From Acinetobacter sp. ANC 4470 (GTDB lineage: Bacteria; Pseudomonadota; Gammaproteobacteria; Pseudomonadales; Moraxellaceae), in the NCBI RefSeq assembly GCF_002135335.1, contig NZ_NEGC01000001.1:496001-560000 (forward strand): a stretch of DNA of 64,000 nt, given 5' to 3'. The notes under the pieces were generated by a model that was given only the letters and a program-made list of their open reading frames with translations, was not told where the DNA came from and did no database searches. A program made the translations under genes and the position numbers. Below are positions 45,410-56,925 of the stretch, one piece after another (positions within the stretch are counted from its first letter, which is position 1; every line of letters begins with the position of its first letter).

Positions 45410-48241
45410 ATGAGCCAAAGTCATATCCGTATTCGAGGCGCACGTACCCATAACTTAAAAAATGTGTCACTCGATATTCCACGCGACAAGTTCGTGGTGA
45501 TTACGGGACTCTCAGGCTCAGGCAAATCGTCCCTTGCCTTTGATACCTTATATGCCGAAGGTCAGCGTCGTTATGTGGAATCACTGTCTGCCTATGCGCG
45601 CCAATTCCTTTCGCAAATGGAAAAACCTGAAGTTGATTCTATTGAGGGTTTAAGCCCCGCGATTGCCATTGAGCAGAAATCAACCAGCCACAACCCACGT
45701 TCAACTGTGGGAACCATCACCGAAATTTACGACTATTTACGTTTACTCTATGCCCGTGTTGGGACACCGTACTGCCCTGAACATGATCTGCCGATGGTGG
45801 CACAAACCGTTTCAGAAATGGTCGATGCAGTCAAAAGCTTAGAAGAAGGCACAGCTCTCATGCTGCTTGCCCCTGTGGTACGTGATCGTAAAGGTGAATA
45901 CACCAACTTATTTGAACAACTGCAAAGTCAAGGTTTTGTCCGTGCCCGTGTCGATGGCGAAGTGATGGATATTGATCCACCGCCCGAACTGGATAAAAAG
46001 AAAAAACATACCATTGAAGTGGTGGTCGATCGCTTTAAAGTCCGTGATGACCTCGGTAACCGTATTGCAGAAAGTTTCGAGACTGCGTTACGTTTGGGTG
46101 GTGATATTGTCATTTTGTCATGGATGAATGCCGAACATCCAGATCGCGTATTCTCTGCAAAACACTCTTGCCCAGAATGTGAACGTGCTGTTGGAGAACT
46201 CGAACCGCGTCTATTTTCGTTCAACAACCCCTTTGGCGCCTGCCCTGTTTGTGATGGTTTAGGTACGCGTAGTCATTTCAGCGCCGACAAACTGATTCCG
46301 AACAATGAAGTTTCGATTAGCCAAGGTGCGATTCGGGGTTGGGACAGACAGCGTCCGTATTACTACAGCATGATTGAAAAAGTTGCAGCGCATTTTGGCT
46401 TCTCTTTAGATACCCCTTGGAATGAACTGGATGCCGAAACCAAAAAGAAATTTCTTTATGGTACGGGCAAAGACAAAGTTAATCTCAGTTATATCGATGA
46501 ACGTGGTCGCTCGCATAAACGCGTACAACCCTTTGAAGGTATTTTGCCACACCTTGAGCGTCGTTACCGTGAAACCGAATCGAATTATGTACGTGAAGAT
46601 TTAGCACAATACTTGTCGAATGCAGCCTGCGATGCCTGTGATGGTTCACGTCTAAACGAGATTTCACGTAATGTTAAAATTTTAGACAAGACCATTGCCC
46701 AAATTACCAAGATGTCGATTGGTGATGCTGAACAGTATTATCAACATGTACATCTTGAAGGTGCAAAAGGTGAAATTGGCGATAAGATCTTTAAAGAAAT
46801 TCGCGAGCGATTACACTTTTTGGTCTCTGTCGGTTTGAATTATTTAAGCCTGTCACGTTCTGCCGAAACCCTGTCAGGCGGTGAAGCACAGCGCATTCGT
46901 TTGGCTTCGCAAATTGGCGCAGGTCTCATGGGTGTCATGTATGTACTGGATGAGCCATCAATTGGTTTGCATCAACGAGATAACGATCGTTTGCTGGAAA
47001 CTTTGGTGCGCTTACGCGACTTAGGTAACACCGTACTGGTGGTTGAGCACGATGAAGATGCCATTCGTGCTGCCGATCATATTATTGATATTGGGCCGGG
47101 TGCAGGTATCCATGGTGGGCATATTATTGCCGAAGGAACCTATGAAGAAATTTTGGCCAACCCGAACTCACTGACAGGACAATATTTATCAGGCAAGCTA
47201 AAAATTGCGATTCCTGAAGTTCGTACCCAACCACCAAAACCTGAAGAACAAATTAAGTTGATGGGTGCCTGTGGTCATAACCTACAACATGTCGATTTAA
47301 CCATTCCTTTAGGCATTATGACGTGCGTCACGGGCGTTTCGGGTTCAGGTAAATCAACCCTGATTAACCGCACCCTGTTACCGCTTGCAGCAACCCAGCT
47401 CAATGGTGCAACCACGCTCACGGCTGAAAAGTTTGATTCAATTGATGGCTTACAATTCCTTGATAAAGTCGTCGATATTGACCAAAGTCCGATTGGACGT
47501 ACCCCGCGCTCGAATCCTGCAACCTATACAGGTTTATTCACCCCAATTCGTGAACTGTTTGCACAAACGCCTGAAGCCAAAGCTCGTGGTTATGCTGCGG
47601 GTCGTTTCTCGTTTAACGTGAAAGGTGGTCGTTGTGAAGCCTGTGAAGGCGACGGTATGATTAAAGTGGCGATGCATTTCTTACCCGACATGTATGTGCC
47701 TTGCGATAACTGTCATGGCGACCGTTATAACCGTGAAACTTTGGAAGTCGGCTATAAAGGCAAAAACATTTCGGATGTTCTCGGCATGACCGTTGAAGAT
47801 GCGATGCATTTCTTTGATGCCATTCCTGTGATTCACCGTCGTTTAGAAACGCTACATCAGGTTGGTTTGGGTTATATCCGTTTAGGTCAATCTGCGACTA
47901 CGCTTTCGGGTGGTGAAGCACAACGGGTGAAATTGGCACGTGAACTGGCTAAACGGGATACAGGTAAAACCATTTATATATTAGATGAACCGACCACAGG
48001 TTTGCATTTCCATGACATTGCAAAACTACTGGATATTCTGCATGAGCTACGTAATAAAGGTAATACCATTGTGGTGATTGAGCATAATCTGGACGTGATT
48101 AAAACTGCCGACTGGGTGATTGATTTAGGACCTGAAGGTGGTGCAGGTGGCGGTATGATTATTGCCGAAGGTACACCTGAAGAAGTTGCTCAAAGTGAAG
48201 TTTCACATACCGCGAAGTTCTTAAAGACGATGTTGAAATAA
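45410..48241 (+). CDS. uvrA: UvrA, damage-sensing subunit of excinuclease ABC
   Basis: A protein of 943 residues. Two ABC ATPase modules are complete: Walker [19 protein letters not shown] and [16 protein letters not shown], signatures [15 protein letters not shown] and [16 protein letters not shown], and Walker [15 protein letters not shown] and [14 protein letters not shown]. Zinc sites are [16 protein letters not shown] with CPVCDGLG, and CEACEGDG with CDNCHGD. It recognises bulky DNA lesions and loads UvrB. Single gene ending in a hairpin that overlaps the opposite KAP gene. Confidence 0.99.
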   Translation: MSQSHIRIRGARTHNLKNVSLDIPRDKFVVITGLSGSGKSSLAFDTLYAEGQRRYVESLSAYARQFLSQMEKPEVDSIEGLSPAIAIEQKSTSHNPRSTVGTITEIYDYLRLLYARVGTPYCPEHDLPMVAQTVSEMVDAVKSLEEGTALMLLAPVVRDRKGEYTNLFEQLQSQGFVRARVDGEVMDIDPPPELDKKKKHTIEVVVDRFKVRDDLGNRIAESFETALRLGGDIVILSWMNAEHPDRVFSAKHSCPECERAVGELEPRLFSFNNPFGACPVCDGLGTRSHFSADKLIPNNEVSISQGAIRGWDRQRPYYYSMIEKVAAHFGFSLDTPWNELDAETKKKFLYGTGKDKVNLSYIDERGRSHKRVQPFEGILPHLERRYRETESNYVREDLAQYLSNAACDACDGSRLNEISRNVKILDKTIAQITKMSIGDAEQYYQHVHLEGAKGEIGDKIFKEIRERLHFLVSVGLNYLSLSRSAETLSGGEAQRIRLASQIGAGLMGVMYVLDEPSIGLHQRDNDRLLETLVRLRDLGNTVLVVEHDEDAIRAADHIIDIGPGAGIHGGHIIAEGTYEEILANPNSLTGQYLSGKLKIAIPEVRTQPPKPEEQIKLMGACGHNLQHVDLTIPLGIMTCVTGVSGSGKSTLINRTLLPLAATQLNGATTLTAEKFDSIDGLQFLDKVVDIDQSPIGRTPRSNPATYTGLFTPIRELFAQTPEAKARGYAAGRFSFNVKGGRCEACEGDGMIKVAMHFLPDMYVPCDNCHGDRYNRETLEVGYKGKNISDVLGMTVEDAMHFFDAIPVIHRRLETLHQVGLGYIRLGQSATTLSGGEAQRVKLARELAKRDTGKTIYILDEPTTGLHFHDIAKLLDILHELRNKGNTIVVIEHNLDVIKTADWVIDLGPEGGAGGGMIIAEGTPEEVAQSEVSHTAKFLKTMLK

Positions 48242-48246
48242 TTTGA

Positions 48247-48271
48247 AAGGGCTCATAAGAGCCCTTCCTTT
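48247..48271. terminator. uvrA terminator, overlapping the end of the KAP gene
   Basis: AAGGGCTC and GAGCCCTT pair perfectly around ATAA, followed by CCTTTTT. Its left arm contains the last codons of the opposite-strand KAP gene. Confidence 0.8.
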
Positions 48272-50034
48272 TTAAAATTTTCTACTACAAATTCAATATT
48301 TTTCTTTTGAAATTGATCAGTACTCGCATTGTGTTTAGTCAATAAAATTGCTTTGATATTTTGCTTTATTAATGGGGTTAAATTTTTATCTATATTTTGC
48401 TTGAGGATTTTTGTCATCAATTCTCCTTTAGTTAGATTACTTAACAGAGTATCAGTTGATGATTGAACAAAAATAAAATCTTCCCAATCTTGTTGAGTAG
48501 CATGTTGTAATACTAATTCAGCCTTATTTTTTATACTTTTCTCTAAAACATATACTTTTAAGATATCAAATAAAGAAGGGAAACCTGCTGATGGATTATT
48601 TAATTTCCATCTCTTGATATACCAATGAAATATGTTTTCTTTTTTATAACCAAATGTTGTAGCCTCATCCCAAACATGCTCATAATCTGCGTACAATTCA
48701 TTAATAAGCCACGCAAAAACAGCTCTCTTTAATTGTTTAGATAAATCATTTCGACCAAATTTTTTTAACAAAAAACAATGAAAATCCAAGCTTTCGAGAT
48801 TATTAAAAGCTATTGATTCATAAGATTTTTGAAATAGATGATTGCAATAACTTGAATCAACTTCCAAATTTCGCCATTGATTCATTAAAATATCAAGCTG
48901 TTCTTTTATAAGATTATTATTTTCAGAAATTAACTCAGAATTAGCTAATTTACAAAGCATTAATATATCTGTACTATCTCTTTGCTCAAACCAATTCTTA
49001 AATTGAATAAACCAATAGTCATCTACATCAACAAAATCATAAGAAACATCCTTAAGTCTTTTTAAAATACCAGTAAGGTCTTCGTCCGAAAAGACTCTCT
49101 CTAATGTCTTTTCAATAGACATATCAACCCAACTTATTCCATAGGTTACTCCAAAATCCTCAATAAAATATCCTTGTAAAATCCTAATTAAAATTATTTT
49201 TTTGGTTGAATAAGTAACTATTTCAGGCAATTTCTCTCTAAAGTCTTTATATAACTTAATCACTTTCTGAAAAAATCTAAAATTATGAATTTCCAGCTTA
49301 TCTGCGAATTCAACCATTAAATTAATAAGTTGATCATCCATTTCTTGAGAAAACTCTCGAATTAATGGCTCAACTGAATTAATAATGATAGTTTCATCAA
49401 TCAATTTTTCTTTATATTCAGCATATTTGCTTTTGTTTTCACCCTCAGCTTTGTCTTCATCTAAAATCAAAATCACCTGACAATTTTTCTCTAATTTTAG
49501 TTGGTTCGCCAAACCCATAACATCTTTAATATCTAACTTATTCGACATCCGTTCAAAGTCATCAAAACAAATAATTGCATCTTTAACTTGAAGAAAAAGT
49601 AACGATTCTAAAATTTTTGCTGAAGCACTTACTCCATATTGAGAGACTTTCATATCTCTAAACTGAGCTACTGTGTTTTTGAAAAGCGTTGAAAACTCCC
49701 ACTTATTACTATCCTTTTTTGCATAAGGATTAAGAGTTAACTTCGTACAAATGGCATTTTTTAAATCACTTAAATTTTCCATCCCAAAAAGCGAAATATA
49801 TGCATATTTACGACAATCAAAAATGCTTTGATAATTCACCTTACTCGCTTCATAATAAAAATTGTTTTTATCTTCTATTTCTTTATTTGTTACGTCTTTT
49901 AAAAATTTATTCCAAAAATAAGTCTTCCCTACACCCCATGAACCTGTAATCGCTATTGCTGTGCCTACATTCTCATGCTTAATGTTATGCTCTAATCGTT
50001 CTTGAAGTCGTTTTCTTTTTTCTTGAATATTCAT
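48253..50034 (-). CDS. KAP-family P-loop NTPase
   Basis: A protein of 593 residues starting at MNIQEKRKRLQERL; an in-frame TTG 54 bases upstream is a weaker start. Walker A is AITGSWGVGKTYFW (about residues 28-41) and Walker B AIICFDDFERM (about 170), both of the KAP type. No transmembrane pair is evident, unlike many KAP proteins. The C-terminal about 300 residues are helical and unrecognised. KAP NTPases include phage-exclusion proteins such as PifA of the F plasmid, so a defence role is possible. The gene is far more AT-rich than uvrA, with many K, N and I codons, which suggests it was acquired. Confidence 0.8.
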   Translation of the reverse strand: MNIQEKRKRLQERLEHNIKHENVGTAIAITGSWGVGKTYFWNKFLKDVTNKEIEDKNNFYYEASKVNYQSIFDCRKYAYISLFGMENLSDLKNAICTKLTLNPYAKKDSNKWEFSTLFKNTVAQFRDMKVSQYGVSASAKILESLLFLQVKDAIICFDDFERMSNKLDIKDVMGLANQLKLEKNCQVILILDEDKAEGENKSKYAEYKEKLIDETIIINSVEPLIREFSQEMDDQLINLMVEFADKLEIHNFRFFQKVIKLYKDFREKLPEIVTYSTKKIILIRILQGYFIEDFGVTYGISWVDMSIEKTLERVFSDEDLTGILKRLKDVSYDFVDVDDYWFIQFKNWFEQRDSTDILMLCKLANSELISENNNLIKEQLDILMNQWRNLEVDSSYCNHLFQKSYESIAFNNLESLDFHCFLLKKFGRNDLSKQLKRAVFAWLINELYADYEHVWDEATTFGYKKENIFHWYIKRWKLNNPSAGFPSLFDILKVYVLEKSIKNKAELVLQHATQQDWEDFIFVQSSTDTLLSNLTKGELMTKILKQNIDKNLTPLIKQNIKAILLTKHNASTDQFQKKNIEFVVENFKKEGLL

Positions 50035-50126
50035 ATTATATAGATTACAAAAATCATCGTGACCGCTATCAAAACAAATGCTGTCCAAATTTTCAATAAA
50101 TTACTTTTCAAGAAAATTCAAAAACA

Positions 50127-50942
50127 ATGAATAAAATACTTTTAACAATAATGATTAGCTTATGTTCACTTCACACCTTTGCCGAAGGCTATATCAATGA
50201 AAATATGGTGGTGTTTACATCCTCTATGGATGCAGAAGATAACCCATGGAAAGACCATCCTAAATGTATTCCAGTCATTCAAAATGGCGAATCCCCTAAA
50301 ACATGGTATGTGCAATATACCTATCTAGATAACACCCCACTCACCTCAAAATACCTCACCACACAAAAACCTTCGACCCAACAAGTTGAATGCGAACATC
50401 AGATTCATTTTCCAGACAACATGCAAGGAACTGAAATTTTCGAAAGCTTTTATCCCAATGGAAAACCACGTAGCCTTATTGAATATACAGACGGTATATA
50501 TAACGGCAAAATCAACTTCTGGTTTGCCAATGGTTTAAAAGAACAAGAATCAAATGTGAGCAATGGCATATCTAATGGTGAATACCGTATTTGGCATCCT
50601 AATGGTCAATTGGCTCTTTCAATGGGCTATAAAGATGGTCTGCAAAACGGTATAAAACAACGCTGGTATGAAAATGGTGAACCTTGGACTTATGTCCGCT
50701 TTGAAAATAGCAAAATGGTTGGTGAACTTAAACAATGGTACAGAAATGGCAAACTAGAACGCTTGGGAACATACAGAGATGGCTTACGTCATGGCACGTA
50801 TAAATCTTGGTATGAAAACGGCAACTCTGAAGCGACTTTAAATTACCAAGCAGGAAAAATTATAGATGCCCAATGTTGGGATGAATCCGCTAAAACCATG
50901 AGTACAAAAACCTGTAGATCCAAATTTAGCGATGAAGAATAA
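50127..50942 (+). CDS. Exported MORN-repeat protein (YwqK-like)
   Basis: A protein of 271 residues with a signal peptide ending HTFA (about 19). Residues 110-255 hold about six MORN_2-type repeats: YPNGKPRSLIEYTDG, FANGLKEQ, HPNGQLALSMGYKDG, YENGEPW, YRNGKLERLGTYRDG, YENGNSEATLNY. Databases often call such proteins YwqK-family antitoxin, but nothing here shows toxin partnership. It is divergent from the KAP gene across 92 bases. Function unknown; probably periplasmic. Confidence 0.85.
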   Translation: MNKILLTIMISLCSLHTFAEGYINENMVVFTSSMDAEDNPWKDHPKCIPVIQNGESPKTWYVQYTYLDNTPLTSKYLTTQKPSTQQVECEHQIHFPDNMQGTEIFESFYPNGKPRSLIEYTDGIYNGKINFWFANGLKEQESNVSNGISNGEYRIWHPNGQLALSMGYKDGLQNGIKQRWYENGEPWTYVRFENSKMVGELKQWYRNGKLERLGTYRDGLRHGTYKSWYENGNSEATLNYQAGKIIDAQCWDESAKTMSTKTCRSKFSDEE

Positions 50943-51122
50943 TCAAGGTTCAATCCATCATTAAATTTATACGTTGATGAAGAGGGAAACTATCATTTTT
51001 TATCTACATTTTTCCCTTTCACTTTTATCTTAAACAAAAACTAATCTACTTTTTCTCATAGAACTGTCAATGAAACGATAACGACACAAATATTTTAAAT
51101 GCATATTTCTATAGTTTTGCTT

Positions 51123-52013
<891 letters not shown>

Positions 52014-52147
52014 TCAATCCTATATAAAAACAGAGAACAATCCCAAAATAATTGTAATTTTTGAAAAAATATCATTGAGCACAACAAGTAAATATTTACA
52101 CACGTAACAAACCTATGCTCAATACACCGTATTGGAGCAAATCAAAG

Positions 52148-52351
52148 TCATTCCTCAACAGAATTTTTGATCTTCTCGAAATTATTGGCTAAAAAACCAG
52201 TTTTCTTTAAAATTGGTTTTTTTATTCTTTCAAATGAGTCAACAATTCTAAAACCGAATAAATAAGCACCCAATTGGTGTGAAAGTGTTCTAGGGTTCAT
52301 CTTTTTCATAAATCTTAGAATATTAAATCCAACAATAAACAATTCATTCAC
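52148..52351 (-). CDS. Possible small protein of unknown function
   Basis: A frame of 67 codons from a GTG, with TTTAGG upstream. The sequence NELFIVGFNILRFMKKMNPR followed by LGAYLFGFRIVDSFERIKKP looks protein-like and basic. There is no signal peptide, known domain or partner. It could be the remains of a longer gene. Support is weak. Confidence 0.3.
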   Translation of the reverse strand: MNELFIVGFNILRFMKKMNPRTLSHQLGAYLFGFRIVDSFERIKKPILKKTGFLANNFEKIKNSVEE

Positions 52352-52452
52352 AAACCTAAAAGCAAAACTACAGCAACCCCACGATTTGATTAATCATGTT
52401 TATATTTGAATATTGTCTTGCTGAGTTTGAAGACAAGTGTAAAAAATGTGAC

Positions 52453-52559
52453 AAAAAAAACCCAACTTTGGGGAAAGTTGGGCATATAAAACAAAAACTT
52501 TTCTATGGAGAATCAAATCACCATCACATTATTTCAATCTAATATGACTTGATCGCTCC
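52453..52559 (-). ncRNA. Candidate small RNA of about 100 nt
   Basis: A clear minus-strand terminator (CCCAACTTT-CCCC-AAAGTTGGG then eight T, 52480-52453) has no protein gene upstream of it. About 80 bases before it on that strand is a promoter-like pair. Between them GGAGCGATCAA can pair with TTGATTCTCC, giving a 5' stem followed by a single-stranded AT-rich stretch and the terminator hairpin, the usual build of Hfq-type small RNAs. The rest of the gap, 52600-53066, is AT-rich and must hold the porin promoter; no gene is seen there. Confidence 0.6.
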
Positions 52560-52588
52560 ATTATGTAAAAAATACCCAAATAAGTAAA
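52560..52588 (-). promoter_or_regulatory. Promoter of the candidate small RNA
   Basis: On the minus strand TTTACT (52588-52583) and CATAAT (52565-52560) are separated by exactly 17 bases. Confidence 0.55.
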
Positions 52589-53066
52589 GCCTATAAAAAC
52601 AGTCGGTTTTCAAATTAGCCAGCAAAACAAAGTAAAAATGTGAAACATGTCGCAAAATCAAGACCAGCACGTTTATTTTTTAAGCAAGAACGAATTTCAC
52701 AACTCAAATTCCTTACAAAAATTTACACTACATTAAAAATATGATAAATGCATCACGCTATAACCAGTAATATCAATTGTTTTTAGCTATCAAAAACAAA
52801 ATATTAATCTAATTTAACGTTGTGAAAATTATCTTTATTTCATCAGTTTTGCAAAAAAACCAGTCCAGTTAATACACATATTCTTTTGTTCTGAAAAAAG
52901 TTTTTAGCGTTGACACGCAATCTTCTGTTTGCTTGTTTTTTTAAACACTTACAACATGTAGAGTAAAAACTCAATAAAATAATGTCTTTTTAGTTCATTG
53001 ACTTAATGTTTTGTTACAATACAATGCCTACTGTTTAATCCATTTTTAACAGAACTGGTAATTATT

Positions 53067-53948
53067 ATGAAAAAACTCGGTTTAGCCACTGCTTTATTAT
53101 TAGCCATGACCGGCGCTCAAGCATATCAATTCGAAGTACAAGGTCAATCTGAGTACATCGATGCTACAGTAAATGACAAAGACTTTACTGGTGGACTACA
53201 GGGTACTTATTACCTTAAAAATGTTGATACCGCTAAAGGTCCATTGGCTGAAGCAGCTTTCTTAAACCAAGCATCTAATGTTTCTGTAGCATATAACTAT
53301 GGCGAATTAGGTTCACAAGGTCTTGATGTTGTTGCACACAACTACGGCGTTAAAGCTGAAGCTTATGTACCAACCAAGATCGTACCTGTATACGCAAGTG
53401 CTTCTTATAGCCATACGCTTCTAGATGCAAAAAATGCTGCATCTACAGTACTTGAAGGTAACGGCGACCGTTATGCTTTAGAACTTGGTGCTGTTGTTGT
53501 ACCTAACTTCTTGGTTGCTGTGGGTTATACCAGCGTTGCTGACCAAGCTGCTGTTGATGCCTTTAATGTTATGGGTAATGGCGTTGCTAAAGCTGTTGCT
53601 GAAACAGCTACAATTGGTCGTGACCAAGACGCTATCACTGCACGTACTAAATATGTTGGTGCAATTGACGGTACTAACATGGCAATTGGTTTTGAGACAG
53701 GTCTCATCTACGGTGAAGACACAGCTTACCAGTTAAAAACTGATCTTTTCGTAACACCAAAATTAAGCGTTGGCGCGTCTTACGCAGAATCTAGTTTTTC
53801 TGGTACTCCAGACTTAGCTTGGGGTGCGAACGTAAATTACTTCATCACTCCAGCTGTTGCTGTTGGCGCATCTTATGTAAATGCCAATGCAGAACAACTT
53901 GCGCTTGACACTCAAACTGTTGGTGTAAACGCTAAATTCCGCTTCTAA
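53067..53948 (+). CDS. omp33-36: Omp33-36-type outer-membrane porin
   Basis: A protein of 293 residues. It starts MKKLGLATALLLAMTGAQAY with the signal peptide ending AQA, then YQFEVQGQSEYIDATVNDKD, which is the opening of Acinetobacter Omp33-36 proteins. The rest is alternating beta-strand sequence and the C-terminus is KFRF, ending in the aromatic residue needed for outer-membrane insertion. It forms a water/solute channel; in A. baumannii its loss is associated with carbapenem resistance. The long AT-rich upstream region suggests strong or regulated transcription. Confidence 0.9.
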   Translation: MKKLGLATALLLAMTGAQAYQFEVQGQSEYIDATVNDKDFTGGLQGTYYLKNVDTAKGPLAEAAFLNQASNVSVAYNYGELGSQGLDVVAHNYGVKAEAYVPTKIVPVYASASYSHTLLDAKNAASTVLEGNGDRYALELGAVVVPNFLVAVGYTSVADQAAVDAFNVMGNGVAKAVAETATIGRDQDAITARTKYVGAIDGTNMAIGFETGLIYGEDTAYQLKTDLFVTPKLSVGASYAESSFSGTPDLAWGANVNYFITPAVAVGASYVNANAEQLALDTQTVGVNAKFRF

Positions 53949-53967
53949 TTCATTTTAGAAACTGAAT

Positions 53968-53997
53968 AAAAAAAGGACTCCATGTGAGTCCTTTTTT
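53968..53997. terminator. Bidirectional terminator between the porin and BCCT genes
   Basis: AAAAGGACTC and GAGTCCTTTT pair around CATGT, with A- and T-tracts on both sides, between convergent stop codons. Confidence 0.9.
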
Positions 53998-54009
53998 ATT
54001 TTTACCTTT

Positions 54010-55980
54010 TTATTCAGCTGTTCTGACTAAACTTAAGAAATGCAAATGACGTTCGTATTGATCAATAATATCTTGCAATAAATCATCTAAAGTCCAGTCC
54101 ATCACATCATAGTTTTGACCACCTTCTCTTAAAAAGACTTCTGCTTGATAATACGTCACTTCATCCGAAATCATTTCTGCCATAAAGCTCGGTGGAACGG
54201 TTTCTCGTGCAACTACTTGGTAGACAAAATTAATTTCATTGCGATGATCAACTCTTAATTCCAATCCATTTTCGATGGGTTGAATTGCAACTTCCAGTTG
54301 ACGACGCTGAAATTCTTTTTGAACATTTTTAAAAGCATTAAATACCTGAGATTCAATATACTTTTGAACCTCTTGCTGGCTATGCGGATAGTGCATAATT
54401 AAGCCCAACCGCTGTTGCCAACTGCGTGGATTTTGAATCGCTCGCGGAGTAATACGCGCCTCTTGCAAGGCATTCATTTTAGTCACATCTAAACGTAAAG
54501 CTTTTAATAGTCCCCAACAGATAAACAGTAGAATAAAAGTAAAGGGTAATGCGCTCATCATGGTTGCGGATTGCAATGCACTTAAGCCCCCCACAAGTAA
54601 CAATACAATTGCTAAAACGGCCATAAGTACCGTCCAAAATAGCCTTTGCCATGTAGGAGAGTTTTCAGATTTAGCAGTTAAATAATCGGCAACCAAAGCA
54701 CCTGAATCTGCTGATGTCACAAAAAATAGCATCACCAAAAAGGTTGCCAACAAACTCATTACACTTGAGAAAGGCAAACTATGCAAAAACTCAAACAGTG
54801 CGACAGACGAATCCCGTTGTACCGCTAAAACCAAAGGATGATTTGCCTCATGTAAAATGCTATATAACGCAGCATTTCCCATAAAGCCCATCCAAATCAG
54901 GGTAAAGCCTGTCGGTATGAGCAAGACACCCACAATAAATTCACGAATAGTACGGCCTTTGGAGACACGAGCAATAAACATTCCTACAAATGGCGACCAT
55001 GAAATCCACCATGCCCAATACATAATCGTCCATCCACCAATCCAACCATTCGGTTGATAGGCATATAAATTAAAGGTCATGGTAAATAGATTGGAAATGT
55101 ATTGACCTGTATTTTGAATGGTCGTTTGTAGTAAATAAATTGAAGAACTGGCAAAAAATACAAATACTAATAGAATCAGGGCAAGGCCTAAATTAAGTTC
55201 AGAGAGTCGCTTAATTCCTTTATCTAATCCTAGAAATACTGACATAGAAGCCATGGCGCTCACCACAATAATCAATATCACTTGAGTACTGGGTGCTTGC
55301 TCAATGCCAAATAGATAATTCAGCCCTGAATTGATTTGAGTAACACCAAAACCCAATGTGGTTGCAACACCAAAAACCGTACCAATCGTGGCAAAGGTAT
55401 CAACCGCATCCCCTAGAGGGCCATAAATCTTTTTTCCAATAATGGGATATAAAGATGAACGAATTTTCAGTGGAAGATTATGCCGATAAGCAAAATAAGC
55501 CAGTGATAAACCAACCACGGTATAAATTGCCCATGCATGTAGTCCCCAATGGAAAAACGTCACGCGCATGGCGGTTTGAGCTGATTGAATCGTTTCCCCA
55601 CCCCCTGTTGGAGGAGAAACATAATGCATCACTGGTTCAGCCACACCAAAGAACATAAGGCCAATCCCCATGCCTGCGGTAAATAACATGGCGAACCATG
55701 AGCCATTGCTGTAGCTAGGTTGGCTATGATCTGGGCCTAGCTTAATTTTACCCATATCTGACAATGCGATATAAATCAGTAAAATAAGAAATATCGCAAC
55801 AGATAAGACATAAAACCAGCTAAAAGAGTCTGTGACCCACTGATTGAGTTGCTTTGTTAGCAGATCAAATGAATCGGGTGCTAGAACAACAATTGCAAGA
55901 AAAATAACAATTATAGCGACCGTACTTAAAAAAACATTTGGATTAACATTAGAAAACCAAGATGGATTTTTGGAAGGCAT
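54010..55980 (-). CDS. betT: BCCT-family transporter, BetT-like (choline/betaine)
   Basis: A protein of 656 residues with twelve membrane segments. BCCT hallmarks are GMGIGLMFFGVAEPVMHY (about residues 99-116) and the tryptophan-rich YWAWWISWSPFVGMFIARVS (about 320). The C-terminal about 150 residues are cytoplasmic and end in a DLLQDIIDQYERHLHFL helix typical of long BetT proteins, where the tail senses osmotic stress. The likely substrate is choline; betaine or carnitine cannot be ruled out. No bet synthesis genes lie in the window. Confidence 0.9.
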   Translation of the reverse strand: MPSKNPSWFSNVNPNVFLSTVAIIVIFLAIVVLAPDSFDLLTKQLNQWVTDSFSWFYVLSVAIFLILLIYIALSDMGKIKLGPDHSQPSYSNGSWFAMLFTAGMGIGLMFFGVAEPVMHYVSPPTGGGETIQSAQTAMRVTFFHWGLHAWAIYTVVGLSLAYFAYRHNLPLKIRSSLYPIIGKKIYGPLGDAVDTFATIGTVFGVATTLGFGVTQINSGLNYLFGIEQAPSTQVILIIVVSAMASMSVFLGLDKGIKRLSELNLGLALILLVFVFFASSSIYLLQTTIQNTGQYISNLFTMTFNLYAYQPNGWIGGWTIMYWAWWISWSPFVGMFIARVSKGRTIREFIVGVLLIPTGFTLIWMGFMGNAALYSILHEANHPLVLAVQRDSSVALFEFLHSLPFSSVMSLLATFLVMLFFVTSADSGALVADYLTAKSENSPTWQRLFWTVLMAVLAIVLLLVGGLSALQSATMMSALPFTFILLFICWGLLKALRLDVTKMNALQEARITPRAIQNPRSWQQRLGLIMHYPHSQQEVQKYIESQVFNAFKNVQKEFQRRQLEVAIQPIENGLELRVDHRNEINFVYQVVARETVPPSFMAEMISDEVTYYQAEVFLREGGQNYDVMDWTLDDLLQDIIDQYERHLHFLSLVRTAE

Positions 55981-56149
55981 ATATCCCCCATTTATTTTTA
56001 AATGAATGTGACAGACCTAAAGGTCAAATAGAGCATTTATCGAAGATAAATAAAAGACGAGTTCAGTAGATGTAAATAAAAACTCAAAGGCATCATAAAT
56101 TAACCATAGAAATAAAGCAGTTACATTCATGTAACATCATTTAAACCAA

Positions 56150-56845
56150 TTATTCTTTATTAGACTTATCTCGGTTAGGCAAATGAGCGATGTATTGCAA
56201 GGAAATCAGCCTTGAGACGATAAGCGCTAAATACATGACACCACAGAACATTTGCAGCATTGCTAAGACTCGTGCTGGTGCGCTCATCGGTATTAAGTCC
56301 GATAATCCAGTCGCCGATTGCAAACTAAAACTTAAAAATAATAAATTCAGCCACGTCTGTACACCGCTCATATTGGGGTTTTGAAAACTATCGGGTACTA
56401 AAATCTGGCAAATACTATATAAAAATGCAAACCCCCAAGCCAGCAGTGTAAATACGGCACCCGCAGCGAACATCTCATCTCGGGTTAAATAGTTATCTTC
56501 AAACATATAACGTAATAAACCATAGGCCGCACTAAAATAAGCTGCGGCTTCGAAGCCATGCGCAATGACTTGAATCATTGGCTGATTGAAGCCCAATAAC
56601 ATCAGCAAAGAAAAAAGCACCGCCCCACCGACAAAACCAAGTCCTAAAATGGTAAACATCGGGGTTTGTCGAATGACTTTAGCAATCACCAGTAAAACCA
56701 ATACGCCTAAGATCCAAGTCAAAGTCCGATAAGTCAGACTGTAATTGACGGTAATGGATAAAATTAAAATAATAAATTGCAATAAAATTAGCCAAGCTGA
56801 AGGCAATAAGCGAAAGATCTTCCAAACATCAATAAACGCCTGCAT
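56150..56845 (-). CDS. Ion-channel-like membrane protein (Ion_trans_2 fold)
   Basis: A protein of 231 residues with about six membrane segments. The last two flank a pore-loop-like stretch, LSFSLQSATGLSDLIPMS (about 173-190), in the place where K+ channels have TVGYGD. Here the filter reads SATGLSD, so ion selectivity is uncertain. Similar proteins are annotated as ion channel or two-pore-domain potassium channel. Single gene between BCCT and a non-coding stretch. Confidence 0.75.
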   Translation of the reverse strand: MQAFIDVWKIFRLLPSAWLILLQFIILILSITVNYSLTYRTLTWILGVLVLLVIAKVIRQTPMFTILGLGFVGGAVLFSLLMLLGFNQPMIQVIAHGFEAAAYFSAAYGLLRYMFEDNYLTRDEMFAAGAVFTLLAWGFAFLYSICQILVPDSFQNPNMSGVQTWLNLLFLSFSLQSATGLSDLIPMSAPARVLAMLQMFCGVMYLALIVSRLISLQYIAHLPNRDKSNKE

Positions 56846-56925
56846 TTACACCTCCAAGATACTTCAGTTTGTTTTTGTTTATTTCGGTATTTTCTTTCTT
56901 TTTAAATCTGATCAACTTAGCATGA

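Noticed and set aside
45928..46227. 99-codon frame opposite uvrA
   Set aside because: Serine/arginine-rich antisense of a conserved UvrA region, no start context.
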